From CALODL01 sp942492115 (GTDB taxonomy: Bacteria > Planctomycetota > Phycisphaerae > UBA1845 > CAIVHJ01), in assembly GCA_942492115.1 (NCBI GenBank), contig CALODL010000036.1, positions 1-59,943 of the forward strand: a stretch of DNA of 59,943 nt. The letters run 5' to 3'. The position numbers and the translations under genes are program-made. Below are positions 1-8,985 of this stretch, piece after piece (the stretch's first letter is position 1; the number at the start of each line of letters is the position of its first letter). The notes under the pieces are model-generated. The model saw nothing but the letters and a program-made list of their open reading frames with translations. It had not been told where the DNA came from and ran no database searches.

Positions 1-1
1 C

Positions 2-2080
2 CAGTGTGTGGGTGAGAACCCGATCAGCTGCCTGGCCGATTGCCCGGCAACCGTGGGTGGCATCGTTTTCGATGACGAATCCAATCCGTTGTTCAGCGGG
101 GTCAACGGCGTGGCCGTCCATATCGCGGGCATCAACGGCACGGTGGCCGACATCGACGTGGTGACGTCGGGCCAGGCACCCGCCACGGGCAACTGGACCG
201 CGGAACTGTTCGAAGGGACCTACAGAATCTCCATGACCCTGACGGGGTTCTGTTTCACCGAATACCTCTTCGGTGATCCAGTGGGGCCGACGCCGTACAT
301 TGTGACGGTCAATCAGAATTCCGACTTCGGGCGCCTGGGCAGTCAGTTCACCTTTGCCTATCAGACTGCCGAACCGTGCCCGTGTGATGAGCACAGCGAT
401 TGCGACGACAACGATGCCTGTACCGCTGATGCCTGCGTCAACACGGCCTGTGTGAACACGCCCGGTCAGAACTGCTGCGTGGTCGATGCCGACTGCGCCG
501 ACGGCGACGCCTGCACGGTTGACAGCTGTGTCCAGGGCGACTGTGAGAACACCCCGACCCAGGATCCCGACTGTTGCAACAACGACGCCGATTGTGACGA
601 CGGCGACGATTGCACGGAAGACATCTGCATCAGCGACAGTTGCCAGAACAACCTGATTGGCGACTGCTGCCTCGTCGACGACGACTGCGCTGACGGCAAC
701 GCCTGCACGGATGACGCGTGCGTCGACAACGCATGCGAAATCACCAATAACTCTGACATGTGTGACGATGGCGACGCGTGCACGGAAAACGATGTCTGTT
801 CGAGCGGTGCGTGCAGCGGTTCGGCCGTGGTGTGTGACGACGGTAACGTGTGCACCGATGACGTTTGCGTCGGCGGGGCGTGCCAGTTCAACAACAACAA
901 CGCCGGCTGCGATGACGGCGATGCCTGTACGGAAAACGATACCTGCGCGGGCGGCGCGTGCAGCGGGTCAGCGATCGTGTGCAACGATCAGAACGAATGC
1001 ACCGACGACAGCTGCGTGGGTGGCACATGCCAATTCAATAACAACAGTGATTCCTGCGACGACGGTGATGGCTGCACGGAGAACGATATGTGCTCGGGCG
1101 GCGCTTGCAGCGGAACGCCGGTGGACTGTGATGATGAGAACCCGTGCACGGATGACACCTGCGTGGGCGGCACATGCCAGTTCGCCCACAATTCGGATGC
1201 GTGCAATGACGGTGATGCCTGCACGGAGGACGATGCGTGCTCGGGTGGTTCCTGCAGTGGCACGAGCATCGTATGCGACGACGGCAATGTCTGTACGGAC
1301 GACAGCTGTCTGGAGGGTCAGTGTCAGTTCGACAACAACACGGCATCGTGTGATGACGGCGATGCCTGCACGTATCACAGCAACTTTCCCGACGGCCTGG
1401 ATGCGTGTATCGACGGCCAATGCGCGGCCGACAGCAACGCCTGTACGGCCACCATCGGTGGCCTGGTCACCGACAATCCCGCAGAATTCTTCGGCGCCGG
1501 TCTGCCGGGCGTCAAAGTCATCGTGAACTGCGCCCAGTCCCCCGTGGTCGAGGCCACGACCAATGCGGAGGGCATCTGGAGTGCGTTTGTGGCGCTGGGT
1601 GATATCTGCACGTTGAGCATCCCGACCACCGGACCGGTCGGCCTGCCGGACACGACAGAGGCCGACGTCTACTGGGGACTGCCCGGGTCGTGGCTCTACG
1701 ACACCGGCGCGGACGGCCCGATTTGTCCGTTGCAGCGTGTTCCCGGCGACCGCGTCCACGAGGTCACGGGGGAACCGGCTACCGATCAGTCGATTCTCGC
1801 ATTCGTTCTCCCGCATGGCACGAACCCCTGTGAGAACTGCGCCGAGCCAGTCAACACCTGCGTACTTGGCGACTGGGATGGCAGCGGCCTGGTTACGGTC
1901 GTCACCGACGTCCCACTGGTCATCGACGGCATCTTCTTCAGCGACTACCAGGGCATCTGTATGTGGGCGGCGGACATGAATGCCGACGGGGCCTTGACGG
2001 TCGTGAACGATGTCCAGCTCTTTCTCGATACGCTCGTATTCGGAGTCGATTATGGCACCTGTGCTGATGCACAGGAGTGA
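2..2080 (+). CDS. Secreted cysteine-repeat protein with dockerin-like C terminus (5' partial)
   Basis: The frame is open to the window edge (the codons before the first GTG at 8 are sense), so the N terminus and any signal peptide lie outside. Seen in order: a beta-rich segment of about 110 residues resembling a carboxypeptidase-regulatory-like fold; about ten Cys/Asp-rich units over bases 390-1430 of the type CDDGDACTEND..CSGGACSG and CTDD.CVGG.CQFNNN; a second beta-rich segment (about 1440-1800); and a C-terminal pair of EF-hand-like repeats, GDWDGSGLVTVVTDV and DMNADGALTVVNDV. The even spacing of Cys and Asp suggests disulphide-bonded, calcium-binding extracellular repeats. The tail resembles dockerin type I repeats and may serve for anchoring or export. 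No catalytic domain is visible, so its function is unknown. Confidence 0.8.
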   Translation, partial: QCVGENPISCLADCPATVGGIVFDDESNPLFSGVNGVAVHIAGINGTVADIDVVTSGQAPATGNWTAELFEGTYRISMTLTGFCFTEYLFGDPVGPTPYIVTVNQNSDFGRLGSQFTFAYQTAEPCPCDEHSDCDDNDACTADACVNTACVNTPGQNCCVVDADCADGDACTVDSCVQGDCENTPTQDPDCCNNDADCDDGDDCTEDICISDSCQNNLIGDCCLVDDDCADGNACTDDACVDNACEITNNSDMCDDGDACTENDVCSSGACSGSAVVCDDGNVCTDDVCVGGACQFNNNNAGCDDGDACTENDTCAGGACSGSAIVCNDQNECTDDSCVGGTCQFNNNSDSCDDGDGCTENDMCSGGACSGTPVDCDDENPCTDDTCVGGTCQFAHNSDACNDGDACTEDDACSGGSCSGTSIVCDDGNVCTDDSCLEGQCQFDNNTASCDDGDACTYHSNFPDGLDACIDGQCAADSNACTATIGGLVTDNPAEFFGAGLPGVKVIVNCAQSPVVEATTNAEGIWSAFVALGDICTLSIPTTGPVGLPDTTEADVYWGLPGSWLYDTGADGPICPLQRVPGDRVHEVTGEPATDQSILAFVLPHGTNPCENCAEPVNTCVLGDWDGSGLVTVVTDVPLVIDGIFFSDYQGICMWAADMNADGALTVVNDVQLFLDTLVFGVDYGTCADAQE

Positions 2081-2211
2081 GTACGATCCGAATATGGGTG
2101 CCCCATGCAGATTGGCCATTTTGCGAGGATCGCGCGGGCGGAATAGAATGGCGCGGCACCAGCCGAGTCGAGAGACGCTCGTACATGGAACCGCATAAGG
2201 GGCAACTGCCA

Positions 2212-2571
2212 ATGGAATGCACCGCTCTGATCAAGGTCGGCGAAGTAGCACATGTCATCACTCGACGCAAGTTCGAGACGGAACCGCGGCGGCACTTCGT
2301 GGGCCGCATCATGGCCGCAGACGCATTGAACGTTCGTCTGCAGGGATATGCTTTTGTTTTCGATACGACCCAGGCGGGGATGTACTTCAGACATGAGCAG
2401 GAGCGCACCCGGGTCTTGAACCTCGCCGAGAGCGGCCTCATCGTCAACCTGCTCTCTCCGGAGGTCGTCGTTGAAGAGGTCCGCTACGAGCTGGACTCCG
2501 ACGAGCGCCTGGTGGTGACTGACGGCAAGAACTTCACGCTCGCCGTCCACGAGTTCGGCATGCGTCGCTGA
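2212..2571 (+). CDS. Small conserved-looking hypothetical protein
   Basis: This frame encodes 119 residues with no signal peptide or membrane segment. The chosen ATG has an AAGGGG ribosome-binding site about 8 bases upstream; an in-frame ATG at 2185 has none. The sequence is acidic and soluble, with alternating hydrophobic residues toward the C terminus (LIVNLLSPEVVVEEVRYEL) that suggest beta strands. I do not recognise a family. It lies on the same strand as the cysteine-repeat gene, about 130 bases downstream. Confidence 0.6.
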   Translation: MECTALIKVGEVAHVITRRKFETEPRRHFVGRIMAADALNVRLQGYAFVFDTTQAGMYFRHEQERTRVLNLAESGLIVNLLSPEVVVEEVRYELDSDERLVVTDGKNFTLAVHEFGMRR

Positions 2572-2659
2572 TCGTATCCGAGCGCCCTCCGCGACCACCG
2601 CGGTGCCTGTTCTCGACAACGATGTTAAGGGAGTCGCCTCCACCGCTACGCACAGGGCA

Positions 2660-3106
2660 TCAGCCATCTGCCTGTTTGAACAGCTTGGCCGCCTCGGCCT
2701 TGATCTCCTCGTGGCTCATCGCGCGCAGTGTCGTCGCAATACCCCACTCATGACCGAATGGATCGCGGACGCGGGCGAAGCGCTCGCCCCAGAACATGTC
2801 CTGCGGCTCCATCAGAACCGTAGCCCCCTGAGCGCGCATGCGGTTGACGATCGCGTCACAGTCGTTGACATACAGATGCACAGCGACCGTCGTAGCACCC
2901 ACCGATCCGGGACTGGGCGTGCCGCCATGTTCGCGCAACTCTTCGCTGAGGAAGAACCGCGCCCCACCCATATCGAACTCACAGTGCATGACGCGGCCAT
3001 CGGGCATGTCGAGACGATGCCCAGGATCCGTATCGAACACGCTGGAATAGAACGCGATGGCGTCGCGGGCGCCGACGACACTGAGATAGGGAACGATGGC
3101 TGTCAT
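2660..3106 (-). CDS. VOC-family (glyoxalase/PhnB-like) protein
   Basis: The predicted protein has 148 residues beginning MTAIVPYLSVVGARDAI. It shows two betaalphabetabetabeta halves: an early part with AIAFYSSVFDTDPGHR and MHCEFDMGGARFFLSEE, and a later part with AVHLYVNDCDAIVNRM and FARVRDPFGHEWGIAT. These are typical of the PhnB-like branch of the vicinal oxygen chelate superfamily, whose members include dioxygenases, isomerases and resistance proteins. The substrate cannot be told from sequence. A longer in-frame extension upstream (to about 3379) lacks family features and overlaps the divergent lipoprotein gene, so the start at 3106 is preferred. Confidence 0.8.
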   Translation of the reverse strand: MTAIVPYLSVVGARDAIAFYSSVFDTDPGHRLDMPDGRVMHCEFDMGGARFFLSEELREHGGTPSPGSVGATTVAVHLYVNDCDAIVNRMRAQGATVLMEPQDMFWGERFARVRDPFGHEWGIATTLRAMSHEEIKAEAAKLFKQADG

Positions 3107-3353
3107 GGCCGCGATCCTAGCCTCAGCCTGAACACTCCGCCAGTTTCTCCGCCCGAGTGGAGGATTCAACGGTCGCGCCTCGTCTCGGCGTCGATGCAGG
3201 TCCGATCCGGCTGTCCGGGGTTTGCCGGCGCATCGGCGGAACGGATTACGTGTACGCATGATGGACAACGAGGCCTGCGCGCGGCATGATGCGCGGCCAG
3301 TGGGATCGGCGGGGATCCCATCCGAGCCGGCACTCTTGAACAGGACACCACCC

Positions 3354-5045
3354 ATGAGAATCCGAACACTGTGCACCACCCTGGCGGCGGCGACGGCCGT
3401 CCTGACGTTGAATGGCTGTGCCCTCTTTCAGCCGCGTTTCGAGATGCCGGAATACGGTGCCATGGGCGAAGGGCAGCTGTTCCCCGACATGGGCCCGCAC
3501 ACCCGCAACATCACCACGCACTCGGCCGAGGCCCAGGCCTATTTCAACCAGGGGCTGGTGTGGATGTACTCGTTCAACCACGACGAGGCGGTGCGCTCGT
3601 TCACCAAGGCCACTGAGGTCGATCCGGGCTGCGCCATGGCGTGGTGGGGGATCGCCCAGGCCCAGGGACCGAACTACAACGACCCCGTCATGACGCCGGC
3701 GCGTAACAAGGCGGCGTGGGCGGCATACCAGGAGGCGCTGGCACGCATCGAAGACACCACGCCCGTCGAGCGGGCCCTGATCGAAACCCACGGTCAGCGC
3801 TATGCGGCCGACCCACCCAAAGACCGTGCAGGGTTGAATCGGGCCTATGCTGAGGCGCTGGGCAAAGTGTGGGCGCAGTATCCGCAGGATTCCGACGTCG
3901 GCACGCTGTACGCCGAGTCGCTGATGATCCAGTTCCCCTGGCTGTTGTACACGCCCGACCGTGAGCCGGCACGGCCGGCGACCGAGGAGATCGTCGGCGT
4001 GCTCGAGGACGTGTTGGCGGTCAATCCCAACAATCCGGGGGCCAATCATCTGTACATCCATGCCGTGGAGCCCAGCGCCACGCCCGAACGGGCTGTCCCG
4101 GCAGCCGATCGCCTGAGCACACTGGTTCCCGACAGTGGCCACCTGCGACACATGCCGTCGCACATCTACGTGCAGGTCGGGCAGTGGGAGCGTTCGGTCG
4201 AGCAGAATGCACTGGCCATGGAGAGTGACCGGCGCTATCGCGAGGAGGCCCCCTACCCGGGCATGCAGAATGGCTACATGCTGCACAATACGCACATGCG
4301 GGCCTTTTCGGCCATGATGATCGGCCGCGAGCGCGAGGCCATGGCAGCCGCCCGGGCGATGTGGGACGACCTGCCCAAACCGCTGCTGAAGATGTTCGGC
4401 GGGTTCATCGATCCGTGGATGTGTTCCGTGTACGACGTGCAGAAGCGCTTCGGACGGTGGGACGACCTCCTGGCCGAGCCCAAACCGTCCAAGTATCTGC
4501 CGCTTACCACTGCCGTATGGCACGCCCACCGCGCCGTGGCCTACGCCGCCAAGAAGGACTTCGACAACGCCGATCGCGAGCACATGGCCTTCCGCAGCGC
4601 CATGTTGCGCATTCCGACCAAGCCGATGTTCGAGGAATTCTTCGGCCTGAACGTCAAGTTCCTGCTGGTCAGCGAGATCTTCATTCGTGGCGAGATCGCA
4701 CTGCAGAAGGGTGAGTGGGAGCAGGCCGCAACGTTGCTCGAGGAGGCCGTGGTCATCGAGGACGCCCTGGGCTACGGCGAGCCGCCGATGTGGCTGCAGC
4801 CCGTGCGGCACACGCTGGGTGCCGTGTATATCAAAGGCGAACGCTTTGCCGACGCCGAACGCATCTACCGCGAGGACCTGGCCAAGTGGCCCGACAACGG
4901 CTGGTCGCTGTACGGTCTGGCGCGGGCCCTCGAGGAGCAGGGCAAGACGGCCGAGGCGTCGACCGTCATGCAGTCCTACAAGCGGGTGTGGGCCGGGGCC
5001 GATCAGCAGTTGACCACCACCTGCCAGTGCATTCCGAAGATCTGA
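3354..5045 (+). CDS. TPR lipoprotein
   Basis: The protein has 563 residues. It starts with a lipoprotein signal (MRIRTLCTTLAAATAVLTLNGC, lipobox LNGC), so it is expected to be a membrane-anchored periplasmic protein. The segment after the signal (FNQGLVWMYSFNHDEAVRSF, then CAMAWWGIAQAQGPNYNDP) is the hallmark of a widespread bacterial TPR family of unknown biochemical role. Further TPR-like helices run to the C terminus (AERIYREDLAKWPDNGWSLYGLARALEEQGK). An in-frame start at 3222 would bury the signal peptide and is rejected. TPRs normally mediate protein contacts, so a scaffold role is inferred. Confidence 0.85.
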   Translation: MRIRTLCTTLAAATAVLTLNGCALFQPRFEMPEYGAMGEGQLFPDMGPHTRNITTHSAEAQAYFNQGLVWMYSFNHDEAVRSFTKATEVDPGCAMAWWGIAQAQGPNYNDPVMTPARNKAAWAAYQEALARIEDTTPVERALIETHGQRYAADPPKDRAGLNRAYAEALGKVWAQYPQDSDVGTLYAESLMIQFPWLLYTPDREPARPATEEIVGVLEDVLAVNPNNPGANHLYIHAVEPSATPERAVPAADRLSTLVPDSGHLRHMPSHIYVQVGQWERSVEQNALAMESDRRYREEAPYPGMQNGYMLHNTHMRAFSAMMIGREREAMAAARAMWDDLPKPLLKMFGGFIDPWMCSVYDVQKRFGRWDDLLAEPKPSKYLPLTTAVWHAHRAVAYAAKKDFDNADREHMAFRSAMLRIPTKPMFEEFFGLNVKFLLVSEIFIRGEIALQKGEWEQAATLLEEAVVIEDALGYGEPPMWLQPVRHTLGAVYIKGERFADAERIYREDLAKWPDNGWSLYGLARALEEQGKTAEASTVMQSYKRVWAGADQQLTTTCQCIPKI

Positions 5046-5143
5046 CCCGGGCGGCGCGTAACCCGTCCGTCCCGTTGTCGGTTAGCCCTCGGCGGCCCGA
5101 ACCGGCCGCCGTGGGGCATGGCGTGAAGACGGGGATCTCGACG

Positions 5144-5644
5144 ATGGTCATTGTGCAACCGAATCAGCTGGGCGCCCGCGCCGGACTCTATGTCCTCGGC
5201 GGTTTCGCCGGCTTCTGCGGGTTTCTGCTGTGTATCGGGCTCGGACTGGTCATTCCCAAGTGGTCGGACGCGGCTATATTCAGCGTCATCGCGCTCATGG
5301 TCTGTGCCATCGGTCCACTGGTCCTCGTGACACGCCGGCACCTGGCCTCGATTCAACGGGTCATCGCCCTGTCCGGCAGCTATGGAATCGGGTTGGCCAT
5401 CATCCCGCTGGTGGTCGGCGCCGCCTGGGGGCTGAGCTATGGATTTCCCGGCATTCTGTGGGTATTGAGTATCCCGCCACTGTGTGTCGGCGTCGGCGCG
5501 GCGGCGTGGGTGATGCTGCAGCACACGCGGTGGGCCGTCGTGCTGCATGACGGGATCGTGTGTCTGGATTGTGGTTATGCCCTGACTGGCTTGACCTCGC
5601 AAACGTGTCCGGAGTGTGGGCGCCCGTTTGGCGACCACGCGTGA
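5144..5644 (+). CDS. Four-helix membrane protein with C-terminal zinc ribbon
   Basis: The predicted protein has 166 residues with about four membrane segments: LYVLGGFAGFCGFLLCIGLG, IFSVIALMVCAIGPLVLV, GIGLAIIPLVVGAAWGLSYG and LWVLSIPPLCVGVGAAAWVM. A cytoplasmic-type zinc ribbon follows (CLDCGYALTGL ... CPECGRPF), with four cysteines in two CxxC pairs. Small membrane proteins with this terminal ribbon are common in Phycisphaerae-type genomes, where their function is unknown. The ATG at 5144 is used; a GTG at 5123 in the same frame is possible. It begins about 100 bases after the TPR lipoprotein and may be cotranscribed with it. Confidence 0.7.
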   Translation: MVIVQPNQLGARAGLYVLGGFAGFCGFLLCIGLGLVIPKWSDAAIFSVIALMVCAIGPLVLVTRRHLASIQRVIALSGSYGIGLAIIPLVVGAAWGLSYGFPGILWVLSIPPLCVGVGAAAWVMLQHTRWAVVLHDGIVCLDCGYALTGLTSQTCPECGRPFGDHA

Positions 5645-5956
5645 TTGGAGCTCCCGCCTGGACTCCGGCCCCTCGTTATGTGCGGCGCGTCACTCGCCAC
5701 GGGTCACTCGACGTCTCTCGTGACCAGCCGGTCACCCGTCAATGATCAACGGCGGGAACAGAGACAACCTCCGGAGAACGCCCAATACCGCGTCACGACC
5801 CGCTGCTCCTGAAGCTCCGTCGCCGTCAGCGTCGGTCGTGCCCGGAGGGCCCTTGGCCGACGATGGCGGGGGCTGGCGCTAGGGGCAGCCGTGGCCAGCT
5901 CCAGAATCAGAAGACGAGAGAGCTATTCAGCTTCCACAGATTCTGCTGAAGAACCC
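5645..5956. other. Gene-free interval
   Basis: No credible reading frame is seen here. The stretch around 5690-5740 carries several GTCAC/GTGAC motifs, including the perfect inverted repeat GTGACC-AGCC-GGTCAC at 5720-5735. This could be the transcript end of the zinc-ribbon gene or a protein-binding site, but no T-run follows it. Confidence 0.4.
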
Positions 5957-5989
5957 AAAAAAAAGGGCGAGCCGTTGCGGGCCCGCCCT
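5957..5989 (-). terminator. Rho-independent terminator of the secreted Asp-box-like gene
   Basis: Read on the minus strand, a GC-rich stem (GGGCGGGCC...GGCTCGCCC) with a short loop is followed directly by eight T residues. It lies about 30 bases after the stop codon at 6018. Confidence 0.85.
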
Positions 5990-6017
5990 GTGATGCAAAG
6001 GTGTGCTGCAAGATGAT

Positions 6018-7508
6018 CTACTGCGGATCGCCGTCGCAGCCGATGTTCGAGAACAGGCAATCGGCGAAGACCGGCAGGTCACCGACCACGTTCACCGTGC
6101 CGCTGCCATCACCATCCGCCCGGGCTTCGCAACCGGGTGGTGGGCAGTTGTCCTCGAAGAAGAACACATAGTCGACGAACGGCTCGACGTCGCCGACTGC
6201 GGTGATGATGCCATCACCATTCATGTCGAACAACATGTAGCACTCAGCCTGGCAGCCGTCCCAATCGTTGTTGTTACCATCATCGCACTCTTCGTCGCCA
6301 TTGACGATACCGTCACCACAGAACGGATCCTCCCCGTCGTCTGGTTCACCGATCTCACCGGCGGTGTTCATCGTGGCGAACACCAGATCGAAGCTTGCCG
6401 GCGAGTTACCGGGACCGCCGTTCTCATGGTGGATCTGGCTGCCACCCTCTTCCCAGATGGCGTAGGCACCGCCGTTGTATGGGGCGGTTTCCATGAAGCC
6501 GAGCTTGGAACCGTCACTGACGAACGGCACGATCTTCTGTGTCGTCCAGGTCTGGTTCGACGGGTTGCGCACGGCATAGCGGCCGCCGTGTGATGACACG
6601 TAGGCGTAGTTGTCCGGGCCGCCCGTGACTTCGGGCTCGTCACGCGGTTGTGCCGTCAGCAGAATGACGCTGCCGCTGGTATTTTCTTCCTTGGTCCAAC
6701 CGAAGTTCGCAGCATTGCCACTCCGACGATTCATGCTGAAGTTGGTGCCATAGTAATTGGAGATCGATACGAGCACGGTGCCGTTGGGCAGGGTGGTCAC
6801 GTGCGGACCTTCGGGCTCATGAGGTGACACGATACTCCCGGAGTATGACTGTCCACCGTTGGTGCTGTAGCTGTAACCGGTATCCTTGCTCGATGTGGCG
6901 TGACGCTGCACGATGTGGATATTGTCGTTGGCGTCGATGTGTAAATCGGCATATACGTGGTCCGTGGTACTCGAGCTGAACAAGCCCGAGGCCTTGTCTG
7001 GATCGACCAACGTCGTGAAGCTGTTGGCCCCGGCATTGCGCTTGACGCAACCCATGTGGCCGCCATTGTTGCCACCGCGATCGATGATGTAGATGTTATC
7101 GTCCGAGTCGATGGCCATTTCGGTACCACGCTGGATGTTTGCACCGATCTTGACCCAGCTGTTGCCCGATTTGTAGGCGTATTGCGCAGCAGTGGACGTG
7201 CCGCCAACGACGTGCGGGTTACCGTTCGAATCGACGACGATGTCCGGGTTGTTCTGGTAAGTGATGATCGAGCTGATCGTCGTGTTCTGTTCAGAACTCC
7301 ATCCACTGCCGGGCGTGTACTTGCGGTAGTACACCGCGGTACCGCGGGCGTAAACCAGATGCACGTTGCCCTGGTGATCGAGCACGATGTCCGGATAGGC
7401 GCCGTCTGCAATAACGCTCGGCGCAACGGTCTGAGCATTGAGCGACGGGATCGCAAAAAACGGCATACTGATGATAAGCAATGATGTCAGCGCGGTGATG
7501 CACTTCAT
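6018..7508 (-). CDS. Secreted Asp-box/BNR-like protein with cysteine repeat and dockerin-like tail
   Basis: The protein has 496 residues. The start is set by a GGAGGAG ribosome-binding site 5 bases before ATG and by a clear signal peptide (MKCITALTSLLIISMPFFAIPSLNA). The next 370 or so residues contain repeated motifs such as PDIVLDHQGNVHLVYA, PDIVVDSNGNPHVVGG and HIDANDNIHIVQRH. This is the pattern of beta-propeller proteins related to sialidase (BNR/Asp-box) repeats. Next comes a Cys motif, CGDGIVNGDEECDDGNN, of the DUF4215 type, then two EF-hand-like segments (DMNGDGIITAVGDV, DGDGSGTVNVVGDL). Extracellular carbohydrate binding or cleavage is plausible but not shown; no catalytic residues can be assigned. 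Confidence 0.8.
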   Translation of the reverse strand: MKCITALTSLLIISMPFFAIPSLNAQTVAPSVIADGAYPDIVLDHQGNVHLVYARGTAVYYRKYTPGSGWSSEQNTTISSIITYQNNPDIVVDSNGNPHVVGGTSTAAQYAYKSGNSWVKIGANIQRGTEMAIDSDDNIYIIDRGGNNGGHMGCVKRNAGANSFTTLVDPDKASGLFSSSTTDHVYADLHIDANDNIHIVQRHATSSKDTGYSYSTNGGQSYSGSIVSPHEPEGPHVTTLPNGTVLVSISNYYGTNFSMNRRSGNAANFGWTKEENTSGSVILLTAQPRDEPEVTGGPDNYAYVSSHGGRYAVRNPSNQTWTTQKIVPFVSDGSKLGFMETAPYNGGAYAIWEEGGSQIHHENGGPGNSPASFDLVFATMNTAGEIGEPDDGEDPFCGDGIVNGDEECDDGNNNDWDGCQAECYMLFDMNGDGIITAVGDVEPFVDYVFFFEDNCPPPGCEARADGDGSGTVNVVGDLPVFADCLFSNIGCDGDPQ

Positions 7509-7558
7509 GTGTACTCCTCCAACTCCCTGCACCGGCCCCCTCTTCGTGGGGCAGGACC

Positions 7559-7586
7559 ATATCAATGTAAGTTGTAAATCGGTCAA
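7559..7586 (-). promoter_or_regulatory. Possible sigma70 promoter of the Asp-box-like gene
   Basis: On the minus strand TTGACC is followed after 16 bases by TGATAT, about 50 bases upstream of the start codon. The -35 box is good and the -10 box weak. Confidence 0.4.
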
Positions 7587-7982
7587 GAATCAGGCGGTTG
7601 ATGACCCTGGGACCGGGGTGAATCATCCTGGAAACGCGAGAGCAATTCAACCTCGGGGATTAGCCCACCTCTAATATGTGGCTGGAGACTCACAAGGCGT
7701 GACGAGACAGGCCCTTGCGGTATTCGTATCGACTCCTGGCCACCACGCCGTCCACCGGGGTACGACCGTAGCCCATGGTCCGCTCTCCAGCAGTTGTGGA
7801 GATTATTGGACGCCAGCCCGCGGAGTGCCACAACTCGGTCCCCATAATCGAAATCAGTCATCGGCCGATCCTGCGGGGTGGTTGTCGTATGCCGTTACTC
7901 TAACGGGCGCAATGGATAATGTGCTCGATGACGGCTGCTTGCAATGTGGCGTCGGTTGTAGGACGATCCTGGAGGATCACGG
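7587..7982. other. Divergent intergenic region
   Basis: No gene is supported between the divergent Asp-box-like gene and the aminotransferase gene. A GATAAT at about 7915 could be a -10 box for the rightward gene, but no good -35 partner is seen. Confidence 0.4.
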
Positions 7983-8879
7983 ATGACCCCACTGGATGAG
8001 CGGAGCCCACCCATGCCCGAACTGGCCTATGTCAACGACCGTTTCTGCCCCATTTCCGAAGCGGTGATCTCGATCGAGGACCGTGGTTACCAATTCGCTG
8101 ACGGCATCTATGAGGTCGTCGTGTTCTACGGCCACCGCCCTTTCATGCTCGAAGAACACCTCGAACGGCTGTACCACAGTGCAGCGGAGATCGATCTCGA
8201 GGTCGACAAGGCCGGACTCGATCTGCGTAAGATCATGCAGGCTGGCGTCGAACGCGCGGGATTCGATGAGACGATGGTCTATCTCCAGGTCACCCGCGGG
8301 GTGGAACCCCGAAATCACATCTACTCAACCGCTTGCACGCCCACGGTGGTCATGACCTTCAAACCCAAGCCCGTCGTCTCGGACGACGTGCGCCGCCGCG
8401 GACTCAGCGTCCGGACAGTCGATGACTTCCGCTGGGGCATGTGCCACACCAAATCGCTGGTCCTGCTCCCCAGCGTCATTGCCAAGAACCGCGCGCTACG
8501 TGACGGCTACGATGACATTTTGTGGGTCGGCCCCGGCGCCGTCGTTCGCGAAGCGGCTGCGGCCAATGTCTTCATCATCAACGATGCATGCGTCATCACG
8601 CCGCCACAGGACACCAGCATCCTGCACGGCATCACGCGCAAGTGGGTCCTGGGTTCGGCCGCGAAAATCGATCTGCCACAACGTGAAGAACCCATTACCC
8701 GCCAGCAGCTGGTACGTGCCGACGAGGTCTTTGTCAGCAGTACGACGGTCGACGTCATGCCCGTGACCCGGGTCGACGACCAGGCAATCGGCGACGGCAA
8801 ACCGGGCCACTGGTCAACCGCCCTGTACGAACACATGCAAGCCCACGTCGAACGCCTCAAGACAACCGAAGTCGCTTAG
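7983..8879 (+). CDS. dat: D-alanine-type aminotransferase (class IV, PLP-dependent)
   Basis: The 298-residue sequence matches fold-type IV aminotransferases. It shows VNDRFCPISEAVISIEDRGYQFADGIYE at the N terminus, a conserved Arg region (YLQVTRGVEPRNH), the catalytic lysine in MCHTKSLVLLPS (about K157) and the cofactor-binding segment VVREAAAANVFII. The pattern fits D-amino-acid transaminase, which makes D-alanine or D-glutamate from 2-oxo acids for peptidoglycan; a branched-chain enzyme or aminodeoxychorismate lyase is less likely. The ATG at 7983 has GGAGG 7 bases upstream. A second ATG at 8013 matches the usual family N terminus and has a weaker GGAG. Confidence 0.85.
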   Translation: MTPLDERSPPMPELAYVNDRFCPISEAVISIEDRGYQFADGIYEVVVFYGHRPFMLEEHLERLYHSAAEIDLEVDKAGLDLRKIMQAGVERAGFDETMVYLQVTRGVEPRNHIYSTACTPTVVMTFKPKPVVSDDVRRRGLSVRTVDDFRWGMCHTKSLVLLPSVIAKNRALRDGYDDILWVGPGAVVREAAAANVFIINDACVITPPQDTSILHGITRKWVLGSAAKIDLPQREEPITRQQLVRADEVFVSSTTVDVMPVTRVDDQAIGDGKPGHWSTALYEHMQAHVERLKTTEVA

Positions 8880-8925
8880 CCGTGGCTTGAACCCAACAGA
8901 GCTTCGCCGGGTATTCCGGTACCGC

Positions 8926-8962
8926 AGTCACACCTGGTGGTAAGTTCCACCGCATCGTGACT
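8926..8962. repeat. Nested inverted repeat between convergent genes
   Basis: AGTCAC (8926-8931) pairs with GTGACT (8957-8962), and inside it GGTGG (936-940) pairs with CCACC (947-951). It sits between the convergent aminotransferase and DUF1571 genes. There is no T-run, so a termination role is only a guess. Confidence 0.4.
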
Positions 8963-8985
8963 GGGCGTTTCGAGCGCAGGACAGC

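Noticed and set aside
390..1430. Possible CRISPR array because of regular repeats
   Set aside because: The repeats are in frame, encode Cys-rich protein units and vary like protein repeats; there are no unique spacers of constant length.
968..2212. A 414-codon frame on the minus strand opposite the cysteine-repeat gene
   Set aside because: It lies antisense to a frame with clear protein features, and its translation has low-complexity Arg/Ala/Val content without domains.
3246..4811. A 521-codon minus-strand frame opposite the TPR lipoprotein
   Set aside because: High GC content opens long antisense frames here; the plus-strand frame has a signal peptide and family motifs.
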